Assembly: GCA_024697705.1 (NCBI GenBank)
Contig: JAILFF010000329.1
Location: 1-22,406, forward strand
Length of the DNA: 22,406 bases
Source: Ruminococcus sp.
Lineage (GTDB): Bacteria; Bacillota; Clostridia; Oscillospirales; Ruminococcaceae
Reading direction: 5' to 3'
Positions within the stretch are counted from its first letter, which is position 1, and the number at the start of each line of letters is the position of its first letter. Under the pieces are notes generated by a model. That model was not told where the DNA came from. It saw only the letters and a program-made list of their open reading frames with translations, and searched no databases. Made by a program: the position numbers and the translations under genes. Shown piece by piece: positions 21,977 through 22,406 of the stretch.

Positions 21977-22406
21977 TTATTTCTGTGAAACCTCTTTTTC
22001 CTCTATCTGTTTCTTATGCCTACGGTAGCTGAGGAACGCTCCGACATAGCCCCATATATACAGCAGCCACAGCGCCGCGTAAAGCGCGATAATCACCCAG
22101 TCGCCCACGTCGCGCTCTGACTGTGCGAGCAGACGGAACGTTTGCGGGATAAGTATGCAGAACGTGCATATCAGCAGGATAGGCAGACCCGCCACGACAG
22201 CTTTTTTCGCCATATCGAGCCTTGATTCGTCGTCGGAGAATATGTCAAGCTCCTCGTGGGAAACGCCGTCGGCGTTCTTGCGGAAGTAATAGAAATTCGC
22301 CGCTTCTCCCACGAACTCCCAGCCGTAGTCCTCAAACATCTGTATGTAGCTGTCGCGGTCGGTCTTTACGGCGTTGTAGCCTATCTTGTAGACCACGTTC
22401 GCGGGC
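21977..22406 (-). CDS. DUF2812 membrane protein, second paralogue, 5' end outside window
   Basis: Partial: the frame is open to the window edge (visible start ...PANVVYKIGYN), so the N-terminal 60 or so residues are missing. The visible 142 residues parallel the neighbouring complete DUF2812 protein. Of 31 aligned residues from FYYF to MAKK, 30 are identical, while the membrane helices (LPILLICTFCILIPQTF and a WVIIALYAALWLLYIW segment) are diverged in sequence but kept in position. This points to a tandem duplication with strong constraint on, or gene conversion of, the region just before the first helix. The gene ends in a Lys/Glu-rich tail. Confidence 0.8.
   Translation of the reverse strand, partial: PANVVYKIGYNAVKTDRDSYIQMFEDYGWEFVGEAANFYYFRKNADGVSHEELDIFSDDESRLDMAKKAVVAGLPILLICTFCILIPQTFRLLAQSERDVGDWVIIALYAALWLLYIWGYVGAFLSYRRHKKQIEEKEVSQK

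Overview
The window looks like chromosomal DNA of a Gram-positive Clostridia member, most likely Oscillospiraceae/Ruminococcus-like. This is inferred from gene content: a single-chain clostridial-type PurL of 1249 aa, TmcAL, a ClpE-type Hsp100 ATPase with an N-terminal zinc finger, DUF2812 proteins, strong AAGGAGG-type ribosome binding sites and moderately high GC coding. No phage, transposase, rRNA or CRISPR array was found.

Layout. Bases 1-527 are the 3' end of tmcAL. Bases 545-1184 hold a tRNA-Gly(CCC) locus: a near-consensus promoter, two tRNA copies separated by a dispersed repeat, then two tandem units of about 160 bp. Each unit ends in a 20-nt copy of the tRNA 3' end and carries the same 20-codon mini-ORF. 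A clpE-like gene (1263-3602) follows and ends in a bidirectional terminator. Facing it is a two-gene minus-strand operon (6484-3642) with its own promoter: a membrane Cache-like sensor with a degenerate GGDEF domain, translationally coupled to a solute-binding lipoprotein, with no ABC permease in sight. Bases 6600-6850 are GC-rich repeat DNA. A consensus extended -10 promoter then drives purL (6927-10676), followed closely by a DUF1294 membrane protein.

Bases 11028-11398 are a gene-free, hairpin-rich leader with two imperfect copies of an element of about 83 nt whose central stems co-vary. It precedes an Lrp/AsnC regulator overlapping an aminotransferase, an alaR-alaT-like arrangement. Bases 13063-13465 are another palindrome-rich gap. 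Next come a SAM methyltransferase, ispE (with an unusual C-terminal four-cysteine extension) and rnr (RNase R), all on the plus strand. rnr ends inside an array of seven AGATAAN heptamers followed by a bidirectional terminator.

The remaining 5 kb is on the minus strand. One operon (21280-17666) has two tiny membrane proteins, a NatA-like ABC ATPase, an ABC-2 permease and a TraB/GumN lipoprotein, behind a consensus promoter placed so close that the Shine-Dalgarno sequence lies at the predicted transcription start. Upstream of it are two tandem DUF2812 paralogues, the second cut by the window edge.

The best candidates for something undescribed are: the solute-binding lipoprotein plus degenerate-GGDEF sensor pair; the co-varying tandem leader element upstream of the Lrp regulator; the tandem tRNA 3'-end repeat units; and the IspE C-terminal zinc-finger-like tail.
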